Source: an uncultured Acidiferrobacteraceae bacterium (GTDB taxonomy: Bacteria; Pseudomonadota; Gammaproteobacteria; Acidiferrobacterales; SZUA-150). From it: a stretch of 64,000 bases of DNA. The stretch's first letter is position 1. Every line of letters starts with the position of its first letter. The stretch spans positions 1 through 64,000 of the forward strand of contig CAJVXY010000012.1 of assembly GCA_913009895.1 (NCBI GenBank), written 5' to 3'. The notes below the pieces were generated by a model that saw only the letters and a list, made by a program, of their open reading frames with translations, was not told the DNA's origin and did no database searches. Position numbers and translations under genes: made by a program. This document shows, piece after piece, positions 29,295 through 39,735 of this stretch.

Positions 29295-31040
29295 ATGTCA
29301 TCGAATATTACACAGGAAATTGCCCCTTTTTCGGTACCCGCAAAACAAGTGTCTGCGTGGGTCACTGAAACTGACCCCAAAAGTGCCCGGGAATGGATTA
29401 CCAGCTTACCGATGGGCGACATCGCCGAGGCTTCGCGGGAGATTTATCAGGCAATATACACGCTTAACAGGCTCAAGATCGGCCCAGCCAGCCGTTTTAA
29501 ATTATTGCAGCTTTATCAGCAGCCAGTTGATACTGTCAGTAGTGCCCTCAAGTCCCAGTATCAAAAAAATGTTTTCCCCTTAAACGATATCAAAAGACAA
29601 CTGGCTGAATTTGTCCGTGAGCTGCAGATGGAAATGGCACATGGCTACAAGTGCACAATTCTGGATGCAGAAAAGGCACGTTTCATGTGGGGCAAAAAAG
29701 AACTCAAGGTGCAGGCCGCTACCCATGCAATGTTTTATCTTGGCGAGGTGCTGAAATGTTCCTACGAGGTTTACATGGCCTGCCCGTCCATGGTCTGGCA
29801 TGAAATTCACGGCATTTATCAATATGCCGAACACCTCGGCTGGTTAGATTTTAAAAATGACACAGATACTGATATTTCGCCGATAACAAAAGAGTACCTG
29901 ATCAACATTCTAACGGGGTTAAACAACCCCTATCAAATGCCTGAACACGAGCTTGGAAAAGTCAGGGAGTTTTTGGGAGTCTGGGCGCAGCTCGCAGAAA
30001 TATCACCGAATCTTGAGATTAATAATGTCGCCGGACATTTTTTAATTGACCTGACCTCTGATTCTCCTCCAGCACCATTCCCCAGTGACGTTAGCATGCA
30101 ACCGGTGACACATTTACGTTCGTTGAATGCGCTCGGTATTGCCAGGAAATTGCAGGATGCCATTGTCAAGCTCAAGGGCGGGGCACATGTTTCAACACTT
30201 GGTTTGGGGACTGATTCTCTCGACTCAGATTGTCTGGAAATGCTGAAACGCATGATGCGTAACTGGGGGCTGGCCGTCAGGCGATCCCGGTCACGAATCA
30301 AAGCCCGCGGTAATTGTTTTATTGCTTCCGGTTTGCGCGCGATTCATTATTTCAGTAGTGGCCAAACCCCGTTTTCCGTCCATGGGCAGAACAGTATTGA
30401 GACTCAGTCACCCGCGGCAATGCCAGATTCTGAAAATGGTACAGATATAAAAAATGATGAGGATTTGGGTTATATCGATCTTGATGTGGTCGCTGGTGAT
30501 GATAAGACCAGTGCGAAAGATTTCCAGGCAAAACCGTCAATCGTCGATTCTGTTTTTAGAATTGAACAATGGCAAATCGCCGATGAAAGTGCGGGCGGAA
30601 TGAGGATTCTGCATAAAGGCAAAATTGGCGCCAGAGTCAGGGTAGGTGATTTACTTGGTGTTCAGGATGGCAATAACCCCCAGGCATGGCGTATTGGCAC
30701 AGTCAGGTGGTTAAAAGCGGCATCCAAGGCCAGGATTGAAGTCGGACTTGAAATGATTACCCCGGATGCAAAACCTGTGGCAATTCGCTTGCTCGAAAAA
30801 GAAAATATGGAATATACCCAGGCGTTGCTTGTACCGCCAATGCCTGCATTAAAAAGGCCGGCAACATTAATTATGCCTGCGGGTTTTTATAAGCGTGAAA
30901 AACCGCTTGAGATGACTGAGGCAGATGGACTGCAACGAAAAATCAAGGCACTAGATTTGCTGGAGTACACAAATGTTTATGAGCATATTGTTTTTGCAGA
31001 TATGGCTGCCGATGCCAGTGATACGATGTTTTCTCTTTAG
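29295..31040 (+). CDS. Hypothetical 581-aa protein with C-terminal PilZ-like domain
   Basis: C-terminal IADESAGGMRI (D-x-S-x-x-G) followed by beta-rich VRVGDLLGVQDGNNPQAWRIGTVRWLKAASKARIEVGLEMI. Confidence 0.55.
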   Translation: MSSNITQEIAPFSVPAKQVSAWVTETDPKSAREWITSLPMGDIAEASREIYQAIYTLNRLKIGPASRFKLLQLYQQPVDTVSSALKSQYQKNVFPLNDIKRQLAEFVRELQMEMAHGYKCTILDAEKARFMWGKKELKVQAATHAMFYLGEVLKCSYEVYMACPSMVWHEIHGIYQYAEHLGWLDFKNDTDTDISPITKEYLINILTGLNNPYQMPEHELGKVREFLGVWAQLAEISPNLEINNVAGHFLIDLTSDSPPAPFPSDVSMQPVTHLRSLNALGIARKLQDAIVKLKGGAHVSTLGLGTDSLDSDCLEMLKRMMRNWGLAVRRSRSRIKARGNCFIASGLRAIHYFSSGQTPFSVHGQNSIETQSPAAMPDSENGTDIKNDEDLGYIDLDVVAGDDKTSAKDFQAKPSIVDSVFRIEQWQIADESAGGMRILHKGKIGARVRVGDLLGVQDGNNPQAWRIGTVRWLKAASKARIEVGLEMITPDAKPVAIRLLEKENMEYTQALLVPPMPALKRPATLIMPAGFYKREKPLEMTEADGLQRKIKALDLLEYTNVYEHIVFADMAADASDTMFSL

Positions 31041-31069
31041 ATGTATCCCTAAGGTGTATTCAGGGTAAA

Positions 31070-31843
31070 TCACTTATTCAGAATTTTTAACATAGCTTCA
31101 TAAATTTTTACCGTGCCGGCCACAATATTTCCGGTTTCAAGATAACTGTCAGTTCCATCAATATCTGTCACAATGCCGCCAGCTTCCTGTATCAGCAAGC
31201 AGCCAGCGGCCATATCCCAGGGTTTTAAACCAAACTCCCAGAACCCGTCGAGCCTGCCACTGGCCAGGTGGGCAAGATCAAGTGCGGCCGAGCCCGCGCG
31301 CCTGACGCCACTGGTTATGGGCAGTAGTTGTTTGAAGGTCTCAACCCAAACGTCAAGTCTGTCAAATTCCTTGAATGGAAAACCGGTCCCCAGCAAAGCA
31401 GCCCCCATCTCTACAGTTTTGCTGACCCTGATTTTTCTGTCATTGAGTTGCGCACCCTTGCCTCGTGAAGCCATAAACATTTCATTTCTCAATGGATCGA
31501 ATACAACAGCCTGGTCAAGCTTGCCTTCATTGGTGACTGCTATTGAAACAGCGTATTGCGGGTAACCATGGAGAAAATTGGTGGTGCCATCAAGCGGATC
31601 AATAATCCATTTGTATTGCGATCCTGCCTGCTCGCCACTTTCTTCTGCCAGGATTGCATGATCCGGATAGGCGCTTTGGATTGTATGGATAATCTCAGAT
31701 TCAGCAAGTCGATCGACCTCGGATACAAAATCGTTACGTCCCTTGGTTTCAATTGCCAGCCTGTCCAGGTGATCGGCATGACGAAGGATAACGGTGCCGG
31801 CTTTTCGGGCGGCCTTGATGGCTGTATTGAGTAAGGGATGCAT
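31070..31843 (-). CDS. suhB: Inositol-1-monophosphatase family protein SuhB
   Basis: IDPLDGTTNFLHGYPQYAVSIA and WDMAAGCLLIQEAGG motifs. Confidence 0.92.
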   Translation of the reverse strand: MHPLLNTAIKAARKAGTVILRHADHLDRLAIETKGRNDFVSEVDRLAESEIIHTIQSAYPDHAILAEESGEQAGSQYKWIIDPLDGTTNFLHGYPQYAVSIAVTNEGKLDQAVVFDPLRNEMFMASRGKGAQLNDRKIRVSKTVEMGAALLGTGFPFKEFDRLDVWVETFKQLLPITSGVRRAGSAALDLAHLASGRLDGFWEFGLKPWDMAAGCLLIQEAGGIVTDIDGTDSYLETGNIVAGTVKIYEAMLKILNK

Positions 31844-32170
31844 TGACTGTCCTGCTACTTTTCAATAATCAAAAAAATTTGCCATGGATTGTAGCTTTAG
31901 TAAACACGGCGGTATAGCCAGGCCATTATAGTCCAAAGAACATTGAAAGTGTGTTGTCATTTCGAACTCCGGTTTTTTCATACTGCCATTTGTCTGCCAA
32001 GTCCGGATACTTGCTGAAACACGACAAATAGTGGCAGAATGGGTCATATAAGCGTGACAAATTCAAACCAAAAGCAAGCCGTACTCTTGTGTGATCCTTT
32101 TTGTCTGTGACTGGAAGCAATAAAGGATATCGGCAGCCATTAGTGCAGTTTACTAGCAGGGAGGTGAACA

Positions 32171-33514
32171 GTGAAAAAAATATTATTAGTTAATCCCTCG
32201 TATAAGGGAAGTCTGCATACCAATATAAAGGTGCTGGCAATTCCACCGCTAAACCTGGCGATAATTGCCAGTCAAACCCCCGAACGATTTGATGTATCAA
32301 TTATAGATGAGGCGGTTGAGGATATTGATTTCAGCCAGCATTACGATTTAGTTGGTATCACTTGCATGACACCGCTTGCACCCAGGGCTTATGAACTCTG
32401 CGAGGAATTTAAAAAACGGGGCATGCCTGTCGTCATCGGCGGGGTCCACGTTTCTTACATGAGCGAAGAAGCAGCAAGGTATGCCGACTGTGTCATTATT
32501 GGCGAAGCTGATCATATTTGGGCCAAAGTCCTGGAAGATTTCGAAAACGGACAAATGCAAAAATTTTATACCGTTACAGACAGGCCGGATATTACCAATC
32601 TGCCAGTTCCGAGAAGAGATCTCTTTAATGGAGATTATTTTGTAGAAACTATCCAGACCAGTCGCGGCTGCCCGTTCAAGTGCAGCTTTTGTTCTGTTAC
32701 CGCGTTCAACGGCGCCAAATACCGGCTTAGAGATATTGATAATGTTATTGATGAAGTTAACTCTCTTAAGTCAAAGCGAATTTTTTTTACAGATGACAAT
32801 ATCGTTGGTTCCGGGAAAAAGTGCATCGAGAGATCTTATGAGTTATTTGATCGCATGAAGGATACCGGTAAAGAGTGGGGCGGTCAGGCGTGCATCAATA
32901 TCGTCGAGCACGATAACTTGTTGAAAGCTGCGCGACTTGGCGGTTGTAAAGCATTGCTGATTGGGTTTGAGTCCATCGACGCTGAAACGATTGCTTCGGA
33001 TATGAACAAATCGGTTAATTTGCGGGCAAAAACAAAAAACTTTAAAGATGCAATCAAGAAAATCCATGATCATGGCATTGCCATGGTTGGTTGTTTCATT
33101 TTTGGTTCTGATACGCAGAATAAAGACATATTTAAAAGGACAGTCGATTTTGTGCTTGAAAACGAGATTGATGCGGTCCAGTTTACGATTGAAACGCCAT
33201 TGCCAGGTACGGCAAGGTATAAACAGATTGTTAGTGAGGACCGCATGTTGCTGACGGATTACCCGCGTGACTGGCAGCATTACACGATTTTCCAGCCTGT
33301 GTTTAAACCGAAAAACATGACGCCTGATGAATTATACGAAGGCCTTGTTGGCGCCTACAAAGAAGTATCATCCTTCGGTACATCCCTGACCAGGGGCATC
33401 AGGACATTTATGAACACCAGGAGTTTATTTAGCACAGGTTTGTCGTTTTCCTGGAATTATGATGCTTACAAAACAATCACCAACACAGTAGCTGGAATAC
33501 AGGCCAGACGCTAA
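32171..33514 (+). CDS. B12-binding domain radical SAM protein
   Basis: N-terminal B12-binding-like domain, radical SAM CPFKCSFC, TDDNIV; GTG start with GGGAGGTG upstream. Confidence 0.9.
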   Translation: MKKILLVNPSYKGSLHTNIKVLAIPPLNLAIIASQTPERFDVSIIDEAVEDIDFSQHYDLVGITCMTPLAPRAYELCEEFKKRGMPVVIGGVHVSYMSEEAARYADCVIIGEADHIWAKVLEDFENGQMQKFYTVTDRPDITNLPVPRRDLFNGDYFVETIQTSRGCPFKCSFCSVTAFNGAKYRLRDIDNVIDEVNSLKSKRIFFTDDNIVGSGKKCIERSYELFDRMKDTGKEWGGQACINIVEHDNLLKAARLGGCKALLIGFESIDAETIASDMNKSVNLRAKTKNFKDAIKKIHDHGIAMVGCFIFGSDTQNKDIFKRTVDFVLENEIDAVQFTIETPLPGTARYKQIVSEDRMLLTDYPRDWQHYTIFQPVFKPKNMTPDELYEGLVGAYKEVSSFGTSLTRGIRTFMNTRSLFSTGLSFSWNYDAYKTITNTVAGIQARR

Positions 33515-33647
33515 TAAGGGTAATAGGGTTCTCTTGTATTATTTGATGATCAATTAAATATTGAATAAGTTTTGTAAGCAGCTAAAGCACTTGGCAGCCA
33601 TTTATTGTTATTACTGCCTTGTTGCATGAGTGTTACGCAATTTAATA

Positions 33648-34421
33648 ATGACCCCAGATTTAAACCGTATAAGAATTGTTTTAGTCAATCCGTCACATGC
33701 CGGTAACATTGGCGCGGTTGCGCGGGTTATGAAAAATATGGGATTAACCAGGTTATACCTGGTTAATCCAAAACAATTCCCCGATCAGCAAGCGGTTGCG
33801 CGTTCAGCCGGTGCTAACGATATATTGGATAATGCAGTAGTCGTTGACTCACTGGATGAAGCAATTTCCGAGGCCAGGCTGGTTATTGGCACGAGTACAC
33901 GGGCGCGTCGATTATCCTGGCCTGCACTTGACCCTGTTAAATGTGCCAGTAAGGCCATCAGCGAAAGTTGTGCAGGCAATGTGGCTATTATTTTTGGCAA
34001 CGAGCGGACCGGATTAACCAATGAACAACTGGATAAATGCCAGTTTTTTGTGACCATACCGGTCGATCCCGATTTTCCTTCATTAAACCTGGCGGCGGCA
34101 GTGCAGATTATTGTTTATGAACTGCACAAGACTTACCTGAATTCTGTCCAGGGGGCTAACCATGACGATCAGGAAAGCACGCTGGCTTCACAGTTCGAGA
34201 TCCAGGGCTTTTTTAAACACCTTGAAAAGGTATTGATTGAGATAGATTTTCTTAATCCTGTTACCCCCAAAAAATTAATGCGGCGTTTATATCGATTATT
34301 CCACAGGGCGCAGTTACAAGAAAAAGAGGTGAACATCCTGCGAGGCATGTTGACCAGCATAGAGAAAGTTGCCGGCCTTAACCCCCAAGGCGCACGAGGG
34401 AAAAAGCACAAGCAAAAATAG
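33648..34421 (+). CDS. trmJ: tRNA (cytidine/uridine-2'-O-)-methyltransferase TrmJ
   Basis: SPOUT motifs ([48 protein letters not shown]). Confidence 0.93.
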   Translation: MTPDLNRIRIVLVNPSHAGNIGAVARVMKNMGLTRLYLVNPKQFPDQQAVARSAGANDILDNAVVVDSLDEAISEARLVIGTSTRARRLSWPALDPVKCASKAISESCAGNVAIIFGNERTGLTNEQLDKCQFFVTIPVDPDFPSLNLAAAVQIIVYELHKTYLNSVQGANHDDQESTLASQFEIQGFFKHLEKVLIEIDFLNPVTPKKLMRRLYRLFHRAQLQEKEVNILRGMLTSIEKVAGLNPQGARGKKHKQK

Positions 34422-34453
34422 TGGAAAACAAAAGAATGTTTTACAATGGCGCC

Positions 34454-35224
34454 ATGTATCACGACCTCAAGGACTATTTAGAAATCGTACCCGTCAGGGA
34501 TCCGGCTGCACGATCCAAACTGGAAATCGTGACGGCTTATCCCGGGCTGCATGCCATTGCCTTGCACCGAATTTCACATTTTATCTGGCAGATGGGCCTG
34601 GTGTGGCTTGCCCGTATGTTGTCCCAGATTGGACGCTGGATAACCGGTATAGAAATTCATCCGGGCGCGACCATCGGGCGCCGGTTTTTCATTGATCATG
34701 GTATGGGAGTTGTGATTGGTGAAACGGCAGAAATTGGTGACGACTGCACCCTGTATCACGGGGTCACCCTGGGCGGCACCACCTGGAAAAAAGAAAAACG
34801 TCATCCAACCCTTGGCAATAATGTGGTAGTAGGTGCTGGCGCTAAAGTCCTTGGGCCCATTGTAATTGGCGCCAATGCCCGTATTGGCTCAAATTCTGTC
34901 GTGGTTAAAGACATACCAGCGGATGCCACGGTTGTGGGTATACCGGGCAGGGTCGTGGTACAGCGGGACCTGAAAAAACATGAAAAACGCAAAGCCATGG
35001 CCGAAAAAATCGGGTTTGATGCCTATGGGCAAAGCCCGGATATGCCAGATCCCATCGCTTATGCGGTTGATTGCATGCTCGATCACATGCAGGCCGCTGA
35101 CCACAAGTTGGAAAAAATCTGTAAGGTATTGAAAAGTAAGGGATTTGATATAAATGACGCCGATTTGCCTGAGCTGGATCTGCCCCATTTGGGCGATACA
35201 AAGACACCAAAAGACGAGCATTAA
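34454..35224 (+). CDS. cysE: Serine O-acetyltransferase CysE
   Basis: Left-handed beta-helix hexapeptides ([43 protein letters not shown]). Confidence 0.95.
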   Translation: MYHDLKDYLEIVPVRDPAARSKLEIVTAYPGLHAIALHRISHFIWQMGLVWLARMLSQIGRWITGIEIHPGATIGRRFFIDHGMGVVIGETAEIGDDCTLYHGVTLGGTTWKKEKRHPTLGNNVVVGAGAKVLGPIVIGANARIGSNSVVVKDIPADATVVGIPGRVVVQRDLKKHEKRKAMAEKIGFDAYGQSPDMPDPIAYAVDCMLDHMQAADHKLEKICKVLKSKGFDINDADLPELDLPHLGDTKTPKDEH

Positions 35225-35313
35225 CCTGATATCCCCGAGGCTGAAATAGTTGACTAAAATTGTCGGGAATGTACACTCTCGAAAGTGTTAACTGGCCAGG
35301 GGATATATCCAAG

Positions 35314-35769
35314 ATGAAACTGACAACCAAAGGGCGATATGCCGTCACAGCAATGCTGGATTTAGCCCTGCATTTTGATCAGGGCGCGGTCACACTGGCC
35401 GAGATTGCCAAAAGACAAGGCATTTCACTTTCATATCTCGAACAACTTTTTGCCAAACTGAGACGCAATGGACTGGTTGACAGCGTCCGTGGCCCGGGTG
35501 GTGGTTATAATTTAGCCAGGGCCCCTGAAGAAATTACCGTCGCATCCATTATTTTTGCCATAAACGAGAATGTTGATATTAGAAAATGTGCAGGCGAACA
35601 GAATTGTGAAGGAGATACGAAATGTCTGACACACCAGTTATGGGAAGATCTTAGTCAAAGAATAAGTGATTTTTTGACAAATATCACTTTAGGGGATTTG
35701 GTGTCGCAACCAAATGTCCAGGAAGTTGCCAAACGACAGTCAATCAGGACTGAACTGGCCTCAGCGTAA
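35314..35769 (+). CDS. iscR: Rrf2-family regulator IscR
   Basis: [20 protein letters not shown]; Cys ligands [13 protein letters not shown]; first gene of the isc cluster. Confidence 0.95.
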   Translation: MKLTTKGRYAVTAMLDLALHFDQGAVTLAEIAKRQGISLSYLEQLFAKLRRNGLVDSVRGPGGGYNLARAPEEITVASIIFAINENVDIRKCAGEQNCEGDTKCLTHQLWEDLSQRISDFLTNITLGDLVSQPNVQEVAKRQSIRTELASA

Positions 35770-35850
35770 GTTTAAGTCAGACAAAACGGTTTTTCTCGTT
35801 TCATAGAGTCCATCATGCGTTTATTATCAGGAATGTGTTGAGGACTGCTT

Positions 35851-37011
35851 GTGATGATTTACCTGGATAATAACGCGACCACACAAATGGATTCGACCGT
35901 TGTCGAAACCATGTTGCCTTACCTGGGGGAAAAGTTTGGCAACCCGTCCAGTCGTCATCGACAGGGGCGGGCAGCAAGAGCAGCCATAGATACTGCACGA
36001 GAGCAGGTTGCATGTTTGGTGTCGGCGCATCCCAGTCAGGTTATTTTTACGGGCAGCGGCACCGAGGCCAATAATTTAGCGATTAAAGGATATGCGGCCG
36101 GTCTTGTATCTGGCCGTTTATTTATTGGCAGCACAGAGCATCCCTCTGTCACAAAAACTGCCGACCAGCAGGCACGGCTTGATGGTTGGTTTAAAGTTGC
36201 ATTGCCAGTGACAGAAAATGGTTTGTTAAGTGACGAGGCCATGGCGTTATTGAGCACTGCCAAACCGGGTGATTTGGTGTCGGTAATGTTGGCTAACAAT
36301 GAAACCGGTGTTATTCAGCCGATCAGCGAATTGTATGGGCAGCTCGGATTAAAAGACAAAGGTATCGTGATTCATACGGATGCGGTACAGGCGGCAGGTA
36401 AAATAGCATTGGAATTTTCGGTATTAGGTGTACACATGCTGACACTGTCGGCACATAAAATTCATGGTCCGAAAGGAATTGGTGCGTTGATTCGTGATAA
36501 ATCAATTGTGCTTGAGCCACAAATGAACGGTGGTGGTCATGAAGCAGGACTCCGATCCGGTACCGAGAATGTTGCCGCCATTGCTGGATTTGGCGCAGCA
36601 GCAGAGTTGGTCCATGAAGCTTTGGCGCAAACAAGCGAAAAGTTGTTAGCGCTCAGGACAAGACTGGAAAATGGCTTAAGAGCAATACCCGGCATTGAAA
36701 TTATCGCCGACAAGACTGAGCGGCTTGTCAATACAAGCTGTTTTACCATGGCATCAGTGGAAGGCGAAACAATGTTAATGATGCTGGACAAAGCAGGTAT
36801 TGCCATTGCCAGTGGTTCGGCTTGCTCCAGCCATGATAATGCCCCGAGCAAAACCTTAACCGAAATGGGTCTGGATAAAAGTCGTGTCCGGCGTGCCTTG
36901 AGGGTGAGCCTGGGAAAAAATAATACTGAAAATGAAGTTGATACGTTTCTCGATACTTTAAAAATGAAGCTTGCAAGTTTTAATAGTGTTGTTAGTAACG
37001 TGGCCATCTGA
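35851..37011 (+). CDS. Cysteine desulfurase, NifS/IscS paralog
   Basis: [26 protein letters not shown] (PLP Lys), ASGSACSSHD active Cys loop. Confidence 0.92.
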   Translation: MMIYLDNNATTQMDSTVVETMLPYLGEKFGNPSSRHRQGRAARAAIDTAREQVACLVSAHPSQVIFTGSGTEANNLAIKGYAAGLVSGRLFIGSTEHPSVTKTADQQARLDGWFKVALPVTENGLLSDEAMALLSTAKPGDLVSVMLANNETGVIQPISELYGQLGLKDKGIVIHTDAVQAAGKIALEFSVLGVHMLTLSAHKIHGPKGIGALIRDKSIVLEPQMNGGGHEAGLRSGTENVAAIAGFGAAAELVHEALAQTSEKLLALRTRLENGLRAIPGIEIIADKTERLVNTSCFTMASVEGETMLMMLDKAGIAIASGSACSSHDNAPSKTLTEMGLDKSRVRRALRVSLGKNNTENEVDTFLDTLKMKLASFNSVVSNVAI

Positions 37012-37053
37012 ACCTGAACTTTTAATATTTATAATATTGTTAAAGTAGCATTT

Positions 37054-38268
37054 ATGAAAAAACCGATTTACATGGACAATTCAGCGACAACACCTTGTGA
37101 TCCACGGGTTGCCGAAAAATTATGCCAGCATCTTACGACTGAGGGTGTTTATGGTAACCCCGCTTCGCGCTCCCACGAATATGGCTGGTTGGCCGATGAA
37201 GCCGCTGAGGCAGGGCGCGCTCACGTGGCGGCACTGATCGGCGCCTCTCTGAAAGAGATTGTCTGGACTTCAGGCGCAACCGAGTCTGATAACCTGGCGC
37301 TTAAGGGTGCAGCACACTTTTATAAAAAGAAAGGTAATCATTTAATTACGGTCAAGACCGAACACAAGGCCATACTGGACACCTGTCGTCAGCTTGAGCG
37401 CGAAGGTTTTGAAATTACTTATCTAGATCCAAAAGAAAACGGACGCCTGGATTTGACTGTACTGGAAGCTGCAATTAAACCTGAAACAATTCTCGTATCA
37501 GTCATGCATGTTAATAACGAAATTGGCGTGATCCAGGATATGGCGGCAATTGGCAAACTGACCCGCGAGAAAGGAATATTATTACATTGTGATGCTGCGC
37601 AAAGTGCCGGCAAGATTTCCATCGACGTGAATGAGATGAATGTGGATTTATTGTCACTATCTGCACATAAAATCTATGGCCCAAAAGGAATCGGTGCACT
37701 TTATGTCAGACGCAAACCACGGGTTAGATTAGAAGCACAGATTCATGGCGGTGGGCACGAAAGAGGCATGCGCTCCGGTACCCTGGCCACGCACCAGATT
37801 GTCGGTATGGGCGAGGCATTTAGAATCGCGAAAGAAGAAATGGCATCTGAGGCAGAAAGAATTGGCAAGTTACGCGACAAGTTACTGCAAGGCCTGCAGG
37901 ATATTGAGGAAGTGTATGTCAATGGTGACATGGGGCATCGAATTCCGGGCAATCTGAATATCAGTTTTAATTATGTTGAGGGTGAATCCCTGATCATGGC
38001 CCTTAAAGATGTGGCCGTCTCTTCCGGCTCGGCTTGCACCTCTGCAAGCCTGGAACCATCGTATGTTTTAAGAGCGCTGGGTCGCAGCGATGAACTTGCC
38101 CATAGCTCGATCAGGTTTACCATCGGTCGGTTTACCACCGAAGAAGAAATTGATTACACAATTGAACTTGTTAAAGGGAAAATTGGAAAATTAAGGGAAT
38201 TATCTCCTTTGTGGGACATGTACAAAGAGGGGATAGATCTAAACAGTGTGCAATGGGCGGCTCATTAG
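37054..38268 (+). CDS. iscS: Cysteine desulfurase IscS
   Basis: 404 aa, [81 protein letters not shown]. Confidence 0.97.
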   Translation: MKKPIYMDNSATTPCDPRVAEKLCQHLTTEGVYGNPASRSHEYGWLADEAAEAGRAHVAALIGASLKEIVWTSGATESDNLALKGAAHFYKKKGNHLITVKTEHKAILDTCRQLEREGFEITYLDPKENGRLDLTVLEAAIKPETILVSVMHVNNEIGVIQDMAAIGKLTREKGILLHCDAAQSAGKISIDVNEMNVDLLSLSAHKIYGPKGIGALYVRRKPRVRLEAQIHGGGHERGMRSGTLATHQIVGMGEAFRIAKEEMASEAERIGKLRDKLLQGLQDIEEVYVNGDMGHRIPGNLNISFNYVEGESLIMALKDVAVSSGSACTSASLEPSYVLRALGRSDELAHSSIRFTIGRFTTEEEIDYTIELVKGKIGKLRELSPLWDMYKEGIDLNSVQWAAH

Positions 38269-38315
38269 CATTTTTACGATTTTAGTTTTACCAATAGATA
38301 TTTTAGTGAGGTAGT

Positions 38316-38702
38316 TTGATTATGGCTTACAGTGAAAAAGTACTTGATCATTACGAAAACCCCCGCAACGTGGGCACATTCGATAAAGATGATTCATCCG
38401 TTGGCACGGGCATGGTGGGTGCGCCAGCATGTGGTGATGTTATGAAACTACAGCTCAAGGTTAGTGATCAGGGCGTTATTGAAGACGCAAAATTCAAAAC
38501 TTATGGCTGTGGCTCTGCAATCGCTTCCAGTTCACTGGTGACAGAGTGGGTCAAGGGCAAATCAATTGATGAAGCGCTTGAAATCAAAAACTCCGATATT
38601 GCAGAAGAACTTGCGCTGCCACCCGTAAAGATTCACTGTTCAGTTTTGGCTGAAGATGCAATCAAGGCCGCCATTGAAGACTATAAGGGCAAGCAAAAAT
38701 AA
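38316..38702 (+). CDS. iscU: Fe-S cluster scaffold IscU
   Basis: YSEKVLDHYENPRNVG, GAPACGDVMKLQ, KIHCSVLAEDAI. Confidence 0.97.
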   Translation: MIMAYSEKVLDHYENPRNVGTFDKDDSSVGTGMVGAPACGDVMKLQLKVSDQGVIEDAKFKTYGCGSAIASSSLVTEWVKGKSIDEALEIKNSDIAEELALPPVKIHCSVLAEDAIKAAIEDYKGKQK

Positions 38703-38770
38703 GGAATAACCAGGTGTATTATTTCTGGCTATTCTGGAATATTTCAAAAATTAAACGTAAAGAGTAATTC

Positions 38771-39094
38771 ATGCCTGTAACACTAACTGAAAAAGCTGCT
38801 GAGCATATTAAAAATTCCCTGGCACAAAGAGGGTCGGGTAAAGGTTTGCGCCTGGCCGTTCGGACTTCAGGGTGTTCAGGCATGGCTTACGTGCTCGAGT
38901 TTGTTGATGAAATTAATGTTGAAGACAACATTTTCGAGAATCATGGCGTGAAGATTGTGGTTGATCCCAAGAGCATGGTTTATCTCGACGGTACCGAGCT
39001 TGATTTTACCCGCGAGGGTCTTAACGAAGGATTCAAGTTCAATAATCCCAACGTAAAGGATGAGTGCGGCTGCGGCGAAAGCTTTACTATTTAG
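38771..39094 (+). CDS. iscA: Iron-sulfur assembly protein IscA
   Basis: [24 protein letters not shown]. Confidence 0.97.
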   Translation: MPVTLTEKAAEHIKNSLAQRGSGKGLRLAVRTSGCSGMAYVLEFVDEINVEDNIFENHGVKIVVDPKSMVYLDGTELDFTREGLNEGFKFNNPNVKDECGCGESFTI

Positions 39095-39132
39095 TCTGGT
39101 AAGACCCGAACTGGCAAGACAAAGATTTAATT

Positions 39133-39672
39133 ATGTTGTCTGATTTAACAAAAAACTATTTTGAATTATTCAGCCTGAACACCACGTTTGATTTAGACCT
39201 TGATGACCTGGAAAGTCGCTTCAGGAAGCTGCAAAAAGAATTTCACCCCGATCGATTCGTTTCAGTCTCTGAGCAAGAACGGAGAATTGCCATGCAGTTA
39301 ACTGCACAAATTAATGAGGCCTACCAAACATTAATTAAACCACTGAGCCGTGGCAGTTACATGTTGAAATTAAATGACATTAACGTCAATGATGAAAAAG
39401 ACACAAAAATGGATGCATCGTTTCTCATGGAGCAAATGGAACTGCGAGAACAGCTCGATGAAATGAAAAATAAAAACGGCCAGCAAGAAAAAATTGAGGA
39501 TTTGGCAAGCACAATCAAATCCGGCCAAACGAAGAGAATTAATGAATTACAAAAATGTTTTGAAACGGGTACTGATGAATCACTTTCGCACGCCAGGAAC
39601 CTGATCAGGGAAATGCAATTTTTTGAAAAAATGGCATCCCAGCTCGAAGAGCTTGATGACGAACTTTTGTAA
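39133..39672 (+). CDS. hscB: Co-chaperone HscB
   Basis: J-domain with HPD (EFHPDRFV); position in isc operon. Confidence 0.95.
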   Translation: MLSDLTKNYFELFSLNTTFDLDLDDLESRFRKLQKEFHPDRFVSVSEQERRIAMQLTAQINEAYQTLIKPLSRGSYMLKLNDINVNDEKDTKMDASFLMEQMELREQLDEMKNKNGQQEKIEDLASTIKSGQTKRINELQKCFETGTDESLSHARNLIREMQFFEKMASQLEELDDELL

Positions 39673-39735
39673 TATTGATATTTTTTTAGTAACTTCACCC
39701 GGCAAATTAGATATATCCAGGCCTCAGTTTAACAT

